Position numbers and translations under genes: made by a program. The notes under the pieces are model-generated. The model was not told where the DNA came from and made no database searches. It saw only the letters and a list, made by a program, of their open reading frames with translations. DNA of 64,000 bases, taken from assembly GCA_031769625.1 (NCBI GenBank), contig JAUIMM010000886.1, positions 434,001 to 498,000 on the forward strand. The letters run 5' to 3'. Shown piece by piece: positions 54,636 through 64,000 of the stretch. The DNA is from Taudactylus pleione. Its lineage: Eukaryota; Chordata; Amphibia; Anura; Myobatrachidae. Position 1 is the first letter of the stretch; the number at the start of each line of letters is the position of its first letter.

Positions 54636-55179
54636 CTACCCCAATAACGCCAACTCCTCAAAAAGATCCCCAATAAACAATGACACACCCTCCTCTGTTA
54701 AATGAACTCCATCAGGTCTATACATATAACTAAATCGAAATTGAATGTTATTATGGTAAATGAAACGGCCATAATTGGCCATCACAAATTTGGCAACTGC
54801 GAAATTAAGTTTCTTCCTAGCTTCGTCATTAGCAGGAAAACTCCTAACCCCACGCCAGACCTGTCGAGGTACAATGCAAGACCAAATTAATTTACACAAG
54901 GGCCAGGCCGATAGCACCCTCGCCAAATCGTTGACAATATCAACTCGTAATTCTACAGTGGACCTCTGCCCTAAGTCGTTGCCTCCTAAATAAGCCACCA
55001 AAATACGTGGCCTACCAAAAAGCCTTGCATACTCTAACAGTTTAGGACAAAAGGAATGCCATCTCATACCTCTGGAACCTATCCAACGGACCCTAGCTGA
55101 ATATTCAAAAATTGGAGCTTGATCTGAACTCAAACCTAGCAGCCCAGAAAATATATGAGTGGCCTATAACCCAAATGTC
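54636..55179 (-). pseudogene. SGNH/GDSL-type hydrolase of the Ngaro element, frameshifted
   Basis: Block I is read at 55179-55138: DIWVIGHSYIFWAA, with GHS in place of GDS carrying the nucleophile Ser; a splice acceptor-like ACACGCAG precedes it. One shift later, the frame 55133-54636 (165 codons) gives VRWIGSRGMRW, ILVAYLGGNDLG (block III Asn), VPRQVWRGV, and YRPDGVHLTEEG (block V Asp-x-x-His). So all SGNH blocks are present but not in one frame. Such hydrolase ORFs are known from vertebrate Ngaro-type retrotransposons; their substrate and role in the cycle are unknown. Position between the recombinase and B1 fits the family. Confidence 0.8.
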
Positions 55180-55526
55180 CTGCGTGTCAAAGAGCAATCC
55201 TAAAGGTGGAGGAAAGCAGTAAATAAAAATTAGTAATTGTCATAAAACAATAAAATTTTATGGTGTATTAGTGGGATCTGATAGAACATAAGTGAGTATC
55301 TGCCAAAAAGAAAAATTTTCTATTGGTCGCCGACTTTACTATTTGAAGTGGCTGAGACAAACAGAAGACACAAAGGGGAAGAATGGGTGGGGGGGAATTG
55401 GGAAAAAACAGGTGAACTCGGCAAGAGGTAAAATAAAAACCTGCTGAGGGATGGACTATGGCCTAATTAAATGATTGAGAATAGCCGAATTGAATCCGTC
55501 AGTTCAGGTAAAAATTGTAAAATCCC

Positions 55527-56528
55527 TCAAGACTCCCATTGCCAGCAATGGCGAGTAGCTAATCCCGAGTAGGACGGACAGGGGTAACAGACAAGACAGG
55601 ACAGTACATGAGACAAGACAAAAACCAGGCAAGCATAAAATATAAACGTAACCGGAACAGACTGTGAAATGACTTTAAACAAAGGGCCTTCATGCCTAGG
55701 TCGAATGTAACCTTTATAACTATCCGATTTCCAATGTCCTAGGGCCTTAATTTCTGATGCCGAGAAACCCGCAGCTGCCGCCGAAGTTGCGGCTCCGATC
55801 AGAAACAAGTGTGTACCAAAATCTTGAGGCGGGAGGCCTAAAACTGATACACACCTCTTCAAAAACCAACCAAACTGGTATTTGGTAAGCGGAGTCCTGT
55901 CCATATGCATGAGTCATGAACCAGGAACATCCGGCCGCAATAACTCATACCGCATAGCTAGTGCCACGGGGCAGATCTGTTCGTCCCTAGATGGACCCAA
56001 CGAGATCCACCTACCCCTACCAGTCTGGTCGGTCTTCGACTGCCGAATCCTACAGAGAACAGACCTCTCACTGACCAGGATATCCGAGAGGAGCATGGCG
56101 GCATCAACCCATTTGGATGATGCCACCAGCTCCGATACCCTCAAGGTGCCGTGAAAAGCCTCCGAAAACACCACTTGAATCAGGACCGCCTCATACGCAG
56201 TAAGAGCCACTCCGAGAACCGCCCCTAATACTGCCGGAAGCAGATGAGCGTCCACAGGTCTCCTACGGTCAGCTACTGGCCGGGAGACCCGTGCCAAACC
56301 CTTTAAAGCCTTCACTATCAGAAAACTTTTAGTAAAGTCAGGTTGGCCCTTTAATTTACAATAAAATGCAATGCCCCCCAAAGAGCGCGCAACAGAAGCC
56401 CTGGATCTGCCAGCAAAACGGAGACTCCAAATAAAAGAAAGCATCGAACGATGCTGACTCTTACCTGCCTGTTTGCTGCTACGGGAATAATCTTCCCATT
56501 CATTCCATGCCTGCCGATATGCTCGCAA
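55527..56528 (-). pseudogene. Tyrosine recombinase of the Ngaro element
   Basis: Frame of about 333 codons with one in-frame TGA at 55911-55913. N-terminal core-binding part: AYRQAWNEWEDYSRSS and SRASVARSLGGIAFYCKL. Catalytic part: LRVSELVASS (first Arg region), QSKTDQTGRGRW (Lys), then after the stop THLFLIGAATSAAAAGF, where the family has H-S-F-R, so the second catalytic Arg is replaced by Leu here; then IKALGHWKSDSYKGYIRP with the Trp and the Tyr nucleophile. It would integrate the circular DNA copy. The stop and the lost Arg indicate inactivity. Confidence 0.88.
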
Positions 56529-56539
56529 CGTGGAGGGGG

Positions 56540-57130
56540 CTAAAGACTGTTCTGCTTAGCCCTCCATGCCGGCTCAATCACCTGCCAAACATAAGAGGGG
56601 CAAAGCACAACGTCAGCACCAGGGGCCACAGATCGGGACCTAGCCCACTGGAAACGTGATAACGCATCGTCTATCTCATTCTCCACCCCAGGAATGTGTC
56701 TTGCCTTAAACATGATGTTACAGCGCAAACATGTGAGCACAGCTGCGCTAGCAAGCGCAAAACCAGCAGGGAAGCCGCATGTTGCTGATTGTATCGCATG
56801 GACCATGCCCAGGTTGTCACACCTGATAATGATGCTGCGATTGCGTAACCATTCCCCCCAGATTTCCAAGGAAACCATTATGGGAAAGAGTTTGAGAAGG
56901 AGTAAGTCCTTAGTCAAACCCTTTCCCACCCATTCTTCCAGCCAACGGCCAACGCACCAGGAGCCATCAAGGTAACATCCGAACCCCGTGGTGCCTGCTG
57001 CGTCGGTGAACAGCTGCAGCTGCAAATTGTCAGCGGCTGGAGACATCCACAACCGAACACCATTAAAATCCCGAAGAAACGAGACCCAGACAGAGAGGTC
57101 CTGCTTAATCTCTGAGGATAAACGTAGCAA
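56540..57130 (-). CDS. RNase H domain of the Ngaro polyprotein
   Basis: 197-codon open frame, start chosen by the first Met but really a continuation of the RT. RNase H motifs: LQLFTDAAGTTGFG (first Asp), LLLKLFPIMVSLEIWG (family has E-L-F-P; here Lys replaces the Glu), IIIRCDNLGMVHAI (Asp), ARHIPGVENEIDDALSRF (H, N, D). It would remove the RNA strand during reverse transcription. Ends at 56540, just before the recombinase ORF at 56528. Confidence 0.85.
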   Translation of the reverse strand: MLRLSSEIKQDLSVWVSFLRDFNGVRLWMSPAADNLQLQLFTDAAGTTGFGCYLDGSWCVGRWLEEWVGKGLTKDLLLLKLFPIMVSLEIWGEWLRNRSIIIRCDNLGMVHAIQSATCGFPAGFALASAAVLTCLRCNIMFKARHIPGVENEIDDALSRFQWARSRSVAPGADVVLCPSYVWQVIEPAWRAKQNSL

Positions 57131-57194
57131 ATGTCTCGGTTAGTGACACCAGCCGTGGCCCTTTCCAATTTACGTGAAAAAGCTCTGCCCATTG

Positions 57195-58140
57195 GAATTA
57201 CTTTACAGGCCCAGGAGGGATTGCGCCTGCCGCAGGGTAATTCTACTGGAAGCCGTGCATTCCGCTATGGCATTACTTGACAGGCTTATCGAGAGGAATG
57301 CGACAAGAACCCACCGAGGTACAGATCTCGATACCCAGGAATGACAAGGGGAAGGGCCCTCCGTTTTGTCCACAGCAACGGGAACTCCAAATGAAAAAAC
57401 AGCGCTCGTAAAGAAAACAAAAGATAACTGCATCTGCCTGAACCGGAAGGGCCGACACACAGAAAGTCATCGAGATAGTGGGCTATTCCATGACTACCGC
57501 AAAAATTAAATAAATTCCGCGCACCAGTGTAGGAAGGTGCTAAAATGCTCGAAAAACGCACAGGACACAGAACACCCCATAGGCAAGCATTTGTCTATGG
57601 AATATCCGTTGTCCAAGCTAAAAACCCATAAACTGGAATGACTCTGGGTGCAAAGGAAGTAGACGAAAAGCTGACTCAACATCTATCTTAGCCATCAGTG
57701 CGCCCGGACCATAACACCTAATGACGTCCAAAGCATCGTCAAAAGACTGGTACACTACCGAGGAAACCTCAACTGGTATGGCATAATTTACTGACGAGCC
57801 TGGCGGATAAGACAGATGTTGCATGAGCCCTTATTTTCCTGGAATTTTCTTGGGAACCACTCCCACCGGGGAATTCACAAGATCCCTAATGGGGGTTCTG
57901 CAAAAGGCCCAGCAATGCGCCTGCGCTAACCTCGCCAGCCACTTTTTCCCTAAGAATGTGAGGCAATTCAAAGGCAGACTTCAAATTTCTAGGCGAATAT
58001 GTGTCGACATCCCTGCAAATAGGTAAACGAAAACCAAAACTGAAGCCTTTTAACGAAAAATCTGCGTCCTGCAGAACCGGGTACCAACTCAACCATTTTG
58101 CTATCGCTGTGACACGGACAGGGGATGGAACTTTACTTAG
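57195..58140 (-). pseudogene. Reverse transcriptase of the Ngaro element, frameshifted
   Basis: Begins around 58140 with VTAIAKWLSWYPVLQDAD and LKGFSFGFRLPI, the conserved N-terminal stretch of DIRS/Ngaro pol. Then HLSYPPGSSVNYAI, LMAKIDVESAFRLLPLHP (first catalytic Asp), a damaged segment with CLPMGC-like text near 57590, and HYLDDFLCVGPSGS (YLDD, the remaining two Asp) at about 57480. Frame changes at about 57890, 57620 and 57450 break it. The reading then passes into the RNase H frame. Confidence 0.85.
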
Positions 58141-58310
58141 CACTTGTGCCTTTTGCTGGCTGTGCAGGCTGCTGCTGGGCACCCCCCTTGAAACACTTGG
58201 CAACTGGGTGATTGCCACCACATCGCAAGCAGAGGTGACGAAAACGACATTTTAATGTGGAATTATTAAAGGCGAAGCATTTTCCCCAGACGCCTGCTGT
58301 TAGCCCTGAC
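58128..58310 (-). pseudogene. Gag C-terminal zinc knuckle of the Ngaro element
   Basis: The minus strand reads GVWGKCFAFNNST, CRFRHLCLRCGGNHPVAKC and FKGGAQQQPAQPAK before a stop. The C-x-FNN...C-RFRHLC-x2-C-GGNHPVAKC pattern is the nucleic-acid-binding zinc finger at the end of DIRS-type gag proteins. The rest of gag upstream (58490-58310) is degraded and the N-terminus is absent. Confidence 0.7.
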
Positions 58311-58755
58311 GAACTGAACTAGCTGCTTTGCACGCGTTGTACCCCTCATAGGCAGGACGCGAAGGCTGCGTGACCTCCAGCAATGTATATTTGTCGAAGT
58401 AGGAGCATAGCTGAGAATGGAGCTTCCCAGTGATAGCTGCTTGGGGCAGTGATTGCAATAATAAGCTGTGCACCCTGTAGAAATTCACTGTAGCACATGT
58501 ATTCTGTCTATTTTGTAAGTTAAATGCTCAGAATACAGTATATAATACAATCTCCTCTATTGGCTGATAATAATGATTCAAAGGAGTTAAAAGCTAGATC
58601 TTAGGTGCTATAGATAAATAAAGCAGTGTCAAAGCCATTACCCCTTACTGTCATATAACGCATCACTAAAGCATTCTATTCCCCCAATGATACCTCAATG
58701 CCCAGCATAATACTGACACTGTTTGCTGCAACTGTTTTCTACCATTAAAAGGGCA

Positions 58756-58950
58756 TAATCAGCACTTAGACCAGCTATAAAATACATCATACGAATGTAC
58801 TGAATGATATAATTCTGGCATATACAGGACCAGCAAACACAGTAAGTAATTATATGTAGAAGTAGGGCCATCCTGTCTGAGCTGAATCTTTTTATTTCAT
58901 GTGCCGGCTCCTTTACAGATCATATGAGCAAGTTGGGGAATCTGGGAGAG
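58756..58950. repeat. Dispersed repeat, inverted partner of 38850-39065
   Basis: GTAGGGCCATCCTGTCTGAGC and GGACCAGCAAACAC align with the complement of 38925-39000. It occupies the place where the gag start should be, so it is probably an insertion into the Ngaro element. Confidence 0.6.
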
Positions 58951-59750
58951 GGCAGAAAAAGAAACCATGCACTGTCCTGGACATAGATGCACAGATTGGT
59001 CCCCTTATGTACTGGATGGTGTATTATCCAGTATTAATAATTGATCCAATAGGTGATCCATATCAGTGCACCCCGTACAGTGCATGTTTTCCAGATCTAG
59101 TTGGTGCACAACAATATTCATTACTGGCTTTTTAACTTTTTCTACTGGCTGACACATTTAAAAGATCAACAGGGACTGTAGTGCTAGTTATTTCATTTGT
59201 GACACTGAGGGGATCCTAAAAAACATGCAACTTTAGTATTATATGCTATTTCTATTGTAGTCATCATGGTGTGGGCTGAGGGGGGGTTCAGGTAAGGCAT
59301 TCATAAACCCCTCCTGCATTTGCCTATGGTGCTGGCCATTGCAGCCACAAAGATAATATTGACCAGGGGCATTAAGGACTAAAGGGAAGCACCCCTCCCC
59401 CACACTGGCACACCTTCCACAAAGCTGCTGCTGCAGCCTGAGGGGGGATAGAACTATCAATAGGGGAACCACACCTGCAGCTCCTAATAACATGGGGACA
59501 CTGTGGAGCCAGGGACCAGGGTCTGGGGAGGCTCATTACTAGGCAGGACATAGCTACACCCACCCCCAGCAGAACAAGAAATCAGAAAAGACACTGATTG
59601 AGGACAGAAAGGAAAAGTAAAAGCAATGATATGAAGTAAATGAAAAGAGACTAAATACAATAAGGAAAAGGAGGAGAGAAGAAGGAGAAGCACTAAGAGA
59701 GTTTTATTAAGGAAAATGACAACTGACAAAATGCACTTCCCTGTCCTGGA

Positions 59751-59925
59751 GGAATCTGGAACAAAGAGGCTTTGGCCCACACTTTTATCCCACTATATAA
59801 TGTTCCTGTTACAAACCCGCCCCTGCTTGCCATAGGCTAACTCCCACAAGTAATTTGCATACATGCCTGCCCCCATCCTAGAGGTTTAAAACACCTCTTT
59901 TCTTATGCAATCTTTCGGTTTCTCT
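59751..59925 (-). repeat. Ngaro split direct repeat A1
   Basis: 175 bases matching A2 (53987-54161), ending in TTTCGGTTTCTCT at 59925. This is the outer 5' end of the minus-strand element. Confidence 0.9.
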
Positions 59926-60488
59926 TCTCTACCATTTACAGTTTAGGGAAAGTTGACAGAACCTGTTTATGCCAAGCTCCATTCAGGATAATAATGGTTC
60001 AGTTTTAAGGAAACCACATTCATTGCTTGTTAAATAGGTGGAAAGGGCAGAGGGGTTTTAGGTACAGTACACACTTAAAAGACTCGAGAGTGGAAATTTT
60101 ACATCAGGCTGAAACAGGAGAACCCACTCATTGCTGCAACGTTCATACTGGGCCGCTGCCTGTTCCCCATGATAATACATTTACAATCTAAACATCCACA
60201 GCAATCCGCTGTTTATAGGGAGCAGCTCTCTTCACAATGATCAATTTATGGCAGCAGTTTCCAAGGGAAGATACATGTTTTTTCCATCCTGACAATATAA
60301 TGACTGCAGTGTGTTAGGTGTCACTGCCTTGTTTCATGCGAAAAGTACAAATAGAGGTCCTGATTCTGGGCCGCACACAAAGTGGCTGTATCTGCAATCT
60401 TCAGCAGTACGCATGCGTCTGAGGGGAACACACATCTCACCCGATCTACAGGTTATTCATTAATGAGCAGCATCTCCACTTGCAGATG
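59926..60488. other. No gene seen
   Basis: Unremarkable sequence; a lone GGTCCTGATTCTGGGCCGC at 60357 resembles one end of the Harbinger-like MITEs. Confidence 0.35.
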
Positions 60489-60496
60489 AATGGGTG

Positions 60497-60832
60497 TAGA
60501 GAGGCCAATCCCGGGCTTGGCGGGATCCCGGGATTTTTACCTAGACTTGGCAGGATTGGTAGTTCCAATCCCGGGATTTCGGGATTAGTGAGCGCATGTG
60601 TGGTTTAGTTTATTTGAGCAGTTTAGGTTTTTTTTATGCCGCTCAGACACTGCCTGGCTGCCCCAGTCCCTGGCTGTGCACAGCGTGATGTGATGTCACA
60701 CTGCGCAGGCCCACACCGGCCCACCCCTTCAGCTGCGCCTGCCCGCCCCATTGATCAACTCAATCCCAGGATTGAGCGTTTTTCAATCCCGAATACTGGG
60801 ATTGAAAGAACGACCCTGGATTGGCTTCCCTA
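60497..60832. mobile_element. hAT MITE
   Basis: TAGAGAGGCCAATCCCGGG at left, GGATTGGCTTCCCTA at right, perfect 8-bp target duplication AATGGGTG at 60489-60496 and 60833-60840. The interior repeats CAATCCCGGGATT-type palindromes. Confidence 0.9.
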
Positions 60833-60840
60833 AATGGGTG

Positions 60841-61834
60841 CAATTGAGCATTTGCATGTAACATAAGTGTGCCATGGGCATGTAAACAGAATGCAGGCTA
60901 TTCATTATTGTTATCATCAGTTATTTGTGTGGCACCATAATGGTTCTGCAGCACCTAACAAAGTACATAGGGGCATATATATCCCAATTGTCATCTCAGA
61001 TGCGGATGGGATGTGATAATATCACCCAAATTCACAATGAAATATCTGAATACATCACAAGGATGTATCAAATATCTCATACAAGGACAAGGTTTAAGCT
61101 TAGTCTAACCCCCTCCCCGCGATCTCCTCCCCCATGTTCCTCCCTCCCCCTTAGCTAACACTTACTTGCACCATGATGGGTGAGCCAGTCACCTCATCCA
61201 TGACTCCAGTTAGCTAAAAGCCAGGCTCCTGCTCTGTGACCCCAGTGAGTTGATCTGTGCCCATAGTGATCCCCCATGTTTTTACAACTTTAAGGGGGTC
61301 CTACAATTGTTGCCAGGAAAAATTCGTTTTTATACGCAAATCCCACTTCGCCAGGTCCCGTTTTCGGAGGTTTTATATTGAATACGGGGATAAAGCGGGC
61401 GCTCGCCCAATACTATACCTGAAAATTCTCCGATGTGGAGCGAAAAGTCCAGCACGGACTTTTCGCTCCCATATTGAATACCCCTCTTAGTCACTTATTT
61501 AAAATTGAACATAGATTTAGTAATAATTTTCATTATTATTAAAATGTTTATGTTTTCGCTATGGTTACAAATTAGTCCTCAAAAATCTACTCGACGATTA
61601 CTATTAGTCAAAATTTTTGTCGAAAGCAATGAACACTGGGACAGGGTTGTGCGTCCATACATTTTATGATTGGCAGCCACTATCACCGGTTTTGCTGATT
61701 ACACTGATAATAAATTGGTCCTGGACCATCAACCCGTGGCATCCCTGCCAGCGCCTCCCGGCACCCAGTTTGGAAACCACTGCTGTAGACAATGACATAT
61801 AGCAAGTAACAATGTATAAGGGGATATATGTGTT
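60841..61834. other. No gene; includes an unplaced foldback
   Basis: GAGCGAAAAGTCC...GGACTTTTCGCTC at 61438-61468 is a clean hairpin next to ATATTGAATACCCCTC, possibly one end of a MITE related to the GGGGCATATTCAATTG family; the other end is unclear (ATATTGAATACGGGG occurs at 61374). Confidence 0.45.
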
Positions 61835-61837
61835 AAA

Positions 61838-62262
61838 GGGGCCCATTTATTAAGGATCGCATTTTGCAATGCGATCAGGGCATGCAGTACCGCCCATGAT
61901 CGCATTACAAAATGCGATCATAGCGGCCGAATGTATGACCCGGCACATGCAGGGAGACGGGCTCCAAAAAGAGCCCGTCCCTGCGATGTGGCCGGAGCGC
62001 ATTCCGGGCTGCTGCGCATGCGCAGTCCCGCGGACTGCACATGATCTGGGTGGTCCCTCCGCCGGCTGAAATGCGGTAAGTGCCCATAGACCACAGCCCC
62101 TATGGGGGAGGCGGCTGCCGGCGGCAATGGAGGGATCGCAGCAGGTATCGGAGATACATCCCTCCTTCATACATCCGGGGGATACTAAGTATTTGAGGTA
62201 AACTCCTGAAAACAGGTGTTTTCGGGGAATTTACCTCAAATGCACTTTGATAAATGGGCCCC
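61838..62262. mobile_element. Foldback MITE (serial hairpins)
   Basis: GGGGCCCATTTATTAAGG at left and TTGATAAATGGGCCCC at right; AAA at 61835-61837 and 62263-62265. Interior stems: GATCGCATTTTGCAATGCGATC, GACGGGCTC...GAGCCCGTC, CTGCGCATGCGCAG, TTTGAGGTAAAC...TTTACCTCAAA. Confidence 0.85.
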
Positions 62263-62633
62263 AAAGTCTCAATAGTCTTAAATCCTGGGAGAACTTGATA
62301 TTAGGAGATTTTGCCTATTTATAAAACCCCCTCCTGCTGGTGGCTAGTGCCAGCAATCACAAGCCATAGCCTTCACGTTGGACATTCTGTGATACTTTGC
62401 ATTTGGATGCCAGTATATCGTGGGCAGCTACAGTACAAGTATCACAGCTATCCTGGGATTGCAAATGCCCTCTCATTATTGTGTAAGTCATGGGTACCCT
62501 TTATATAATATATACAGTATGTTTATCCTCCTGAAGAAGTCCAGCCAGTGGGCACAGAGACGTAACATGTCGAGGTGATGCTGGGTATACCCTCCACCAT
62601 CTTTTGCCTCACGACATGAACTTGGATTGGTTT

Positions 62634-63294
62634 GAGAAACCGAAAGATTGCATAAGAAAAGAGGTGTTTTAAACCTCTAGGATGGGGGCAGGCATGTTTG
62701 CAAATTACTTGTGGGAGTTAACCTATGGCAAGCAGGGGCGGGTTTGTAACAGGAACATTATATAGTGGGCTAAAAGTGTGGGCCAAAGCCTCTTTGTTCC
62801 AGATTCCCCACCCTCCCTCCCCTATAAAGTTTGGTATGTTGTGGGTTTGGTTTTGGGTGGCGGGAAAGAACGGCAGGTCGCCAGTCCGGGTGCAATTATG
62901 ATTTAAGGGCGCTCCCTTCGTTGACTGGTAGTTGGCTGTACCAACCTAACGGGGGGCAGTATCACTACCTAAACGGGTGGGAAGTCAAGATGGGGGTGAG
63001 CGTTACCTTTTGTTGTTGACATGATTTACATGGTTATGTGTATGCACTCTGGGCGATCTACGCCTGCTATGCCTTTTGTTGTTTGTGTGTGGGCATAGCA
63101 GATTTGGCTAATTTCTGGCCGTCCTTTCTTTGGAACCATACATCCTTAAATAAATAATAAATAAATAATAATAATTATTGCTCCAAAAAATCGCCATCAA
63201 GTTATCTGCCAAATCCACGTCTCAGTGTCTTTATTTTATCTTAGTATGATAAGTAGTTTGCACACATGACAACACCTCATCCGATAGAAGGTTT
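62634..63294 (+). mobile_element. Solo Ngaro terminal repeat (A2-B2 unit)
   Basis: The reverse complement of 53511-54161, from GAGAAACCGAAAG to CCGATAGAAGGTTT, about 661 bases with small differences. Opposite orientation to the full element and with no coding sequence attached, so it is a solo repeat of that family, about 2.7 kb from it. Confidence 0.92.
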
Positions 63295-63339
63295 ATATGC
63301 AGATAAGTTTTATTTCTGTGTCTTTGATGTATGAATATA

Positions 63340-63807
63340 GGGCCTTATTCAGCTAGTGCACTGCTAAACGCAGATTCCCGATGATCAGGAATCCGCGCAG
63401 GCGCATGACCACTTCTGCGCATGTCTGCGATCCCGCACGTAGACTGGCAACAGTGATTGACAGTCTGCTGCCATTTGTGGGTGGGGAGGGGGTGGCGATG
63501 GCCTCCATTTCTCAAAACAAAGTCGCGTCACCGCTGTTTGGGGGGGAGGGAAGACGCCAGGATCTCAGTTGTCTGACGGAGATTTCCTGGCTTCATCCTC
63601 TCATCTGCGGCGGCCGGCCGTGTGACTGCATGGGTCACCTTAGCAGGCCGATGTTCTGCAGAGTATCCGATGCTGCGTTGGACAATGCAGCTCGAATACG
63701 TAATGCAGCAGGGGGCGTGATGCGTCCTCATTGCCATATCTGCACAGACGGAACTGCAAAGTTGCTTGCGAGCTGTTTGCGATTCCGTCCGTAGCTGAAT
63801 AAGGCAC
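63340..63807. repeat. MITE with GGGCCTTATTCAGC ends
   Basis: GGGCCTTATTCAGCTAGTGC at left and GTAGCTGAATAAGGC at right. Interior GC-rich with foldbacks; a chance 137-codon frame crosses it. ATA precedes the left end and follows within a few bases of the right end. Confidence 0.7.
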
Positions 63808-64000
63808 ATAATATGTTGTGTGTATATCATACTTGGCTACTATTGAAAATGCATATCAGGGAGAGTGTGACAGCAGCACCTATGAGCGCGGCGGTAAAGT
63901 GGGCGTGTCCTGCTACATCTGAGAGGCGTGTCCTAACATTTACTTACATCCAAATATAAACGAGTCCCAAAGCTGTTAGTAAGATCTACATGTTGATGAA

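Larger units (their letters stand above)
53511..59925 (-). mobile_element. Ngaro-like tyrosine-recombinase retrotransposon
   Basis: Read on the minus strand: A1 (59925-59751), gag zinc knuckle, reverse transcriptase, RNase H, tyrosine recombinase, SGNH hydrolase, B1 (54588-54162), A2 (54161-53938), B2 (53937-53511). This A1-ORFs-B1-A2-B2 layout of split direct repeats is the hallmark of Ngaro elements of the DIRS order, which replicate through RNA and integrate a circular DNA form by a tyrosine recombinase. B1 and B2 are 427 bases each and appear almost identical; A1 and A2 share 175 bases. Several stops and shifts in the ORFs make it inactive. The gag start is lost, replaced by dispersed repeat sequence (58756-58950). 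No target duplication is expected or seen. It lies just upstream, in minus sense, of the known host exons, possibly in an intron. Confidence 0.9.

Overview
This window is eukaryotic, intron-bearing and built almost entirely of transposable elements. The mix of families suggests a large amphibian genome, most likely a frog. It includes hAT and ZMYM1-like transposases, a Tc1 element, PIF/Harbinger-like foldback MITEs, a Helitron remnant, Ngaro/DIRS retrotransposons with a tyrosine recombinase and an SGNH hydrolase, and an L2-type LINE tail. The species is an inference. No bacterial-style gene, rRNA, tRNA or CRISPR array was seen. Most long open frames are chance reading through low-complexity or GC-rich repeats.

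Layout. 1-4.3 kb: a short foldback, a Ulp1-type protease-like exon, and an exact 155-bp tandem array with a three-unit higher-order period. 5.3-9.3 kb: a hAT MITE, then a hAT/ZBED-like transposase remnant whose BED-finger end lies on + and whose catalytic and dimerisation end lies on -. 10-14 kb: families of foldback MITEs. 14.3-20.7 kb: one 6.4-kb hAT element with a perfect 8-bp target duplication, loaded with nested MITEs and tandem repeats. 21-30 kb: more MITEs, a LINE ORF1-like fragment, and elements rich in telomere-like CCCTAA motifs. 31.2-33.8 kb: a frameshifted ZMYM1-like hAT transposase (-), with a near-complete Tc1 element (33.8-35.5 kb) beside its start. 36-43.7 kb: duplications, MITEs and a 62-bp tandem array. 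44.0-45.5 kb: an internally deleted Ngaro-like element that keeps only a hydrolase-like frame. 50.1-52.6 kb: three consecutive minus-strand exons with matching phase that read as the 3' end of a host protein-coding gene, with a Helitron fragment and an L2 tail in its introns. 53.5-59.9 kb: a full-architecture Ngaro-like element (gag zinc knuckle, RT, RNase H, tyrosine recombinase, SGNH hydrolase) between split direct repeats. 62.6-63.3 kb: a solo terminal repeat of the same family in the opposite orientation.

How the parts work together. The mobile genes form self-contained but damaged systems: Tc1 with two in-frame stops, hAT copies with frameshifts, and a Ngaro copy with stops and lost catalytic residues. 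They sit beside much larger numbers of non-autonomous derivatives. The most unusual shared feature is that several MITE families consist of serial short palindromes between terminal inverted repeats. The only likely host gene is the three-exon minus-strand terminus; I could not name it.
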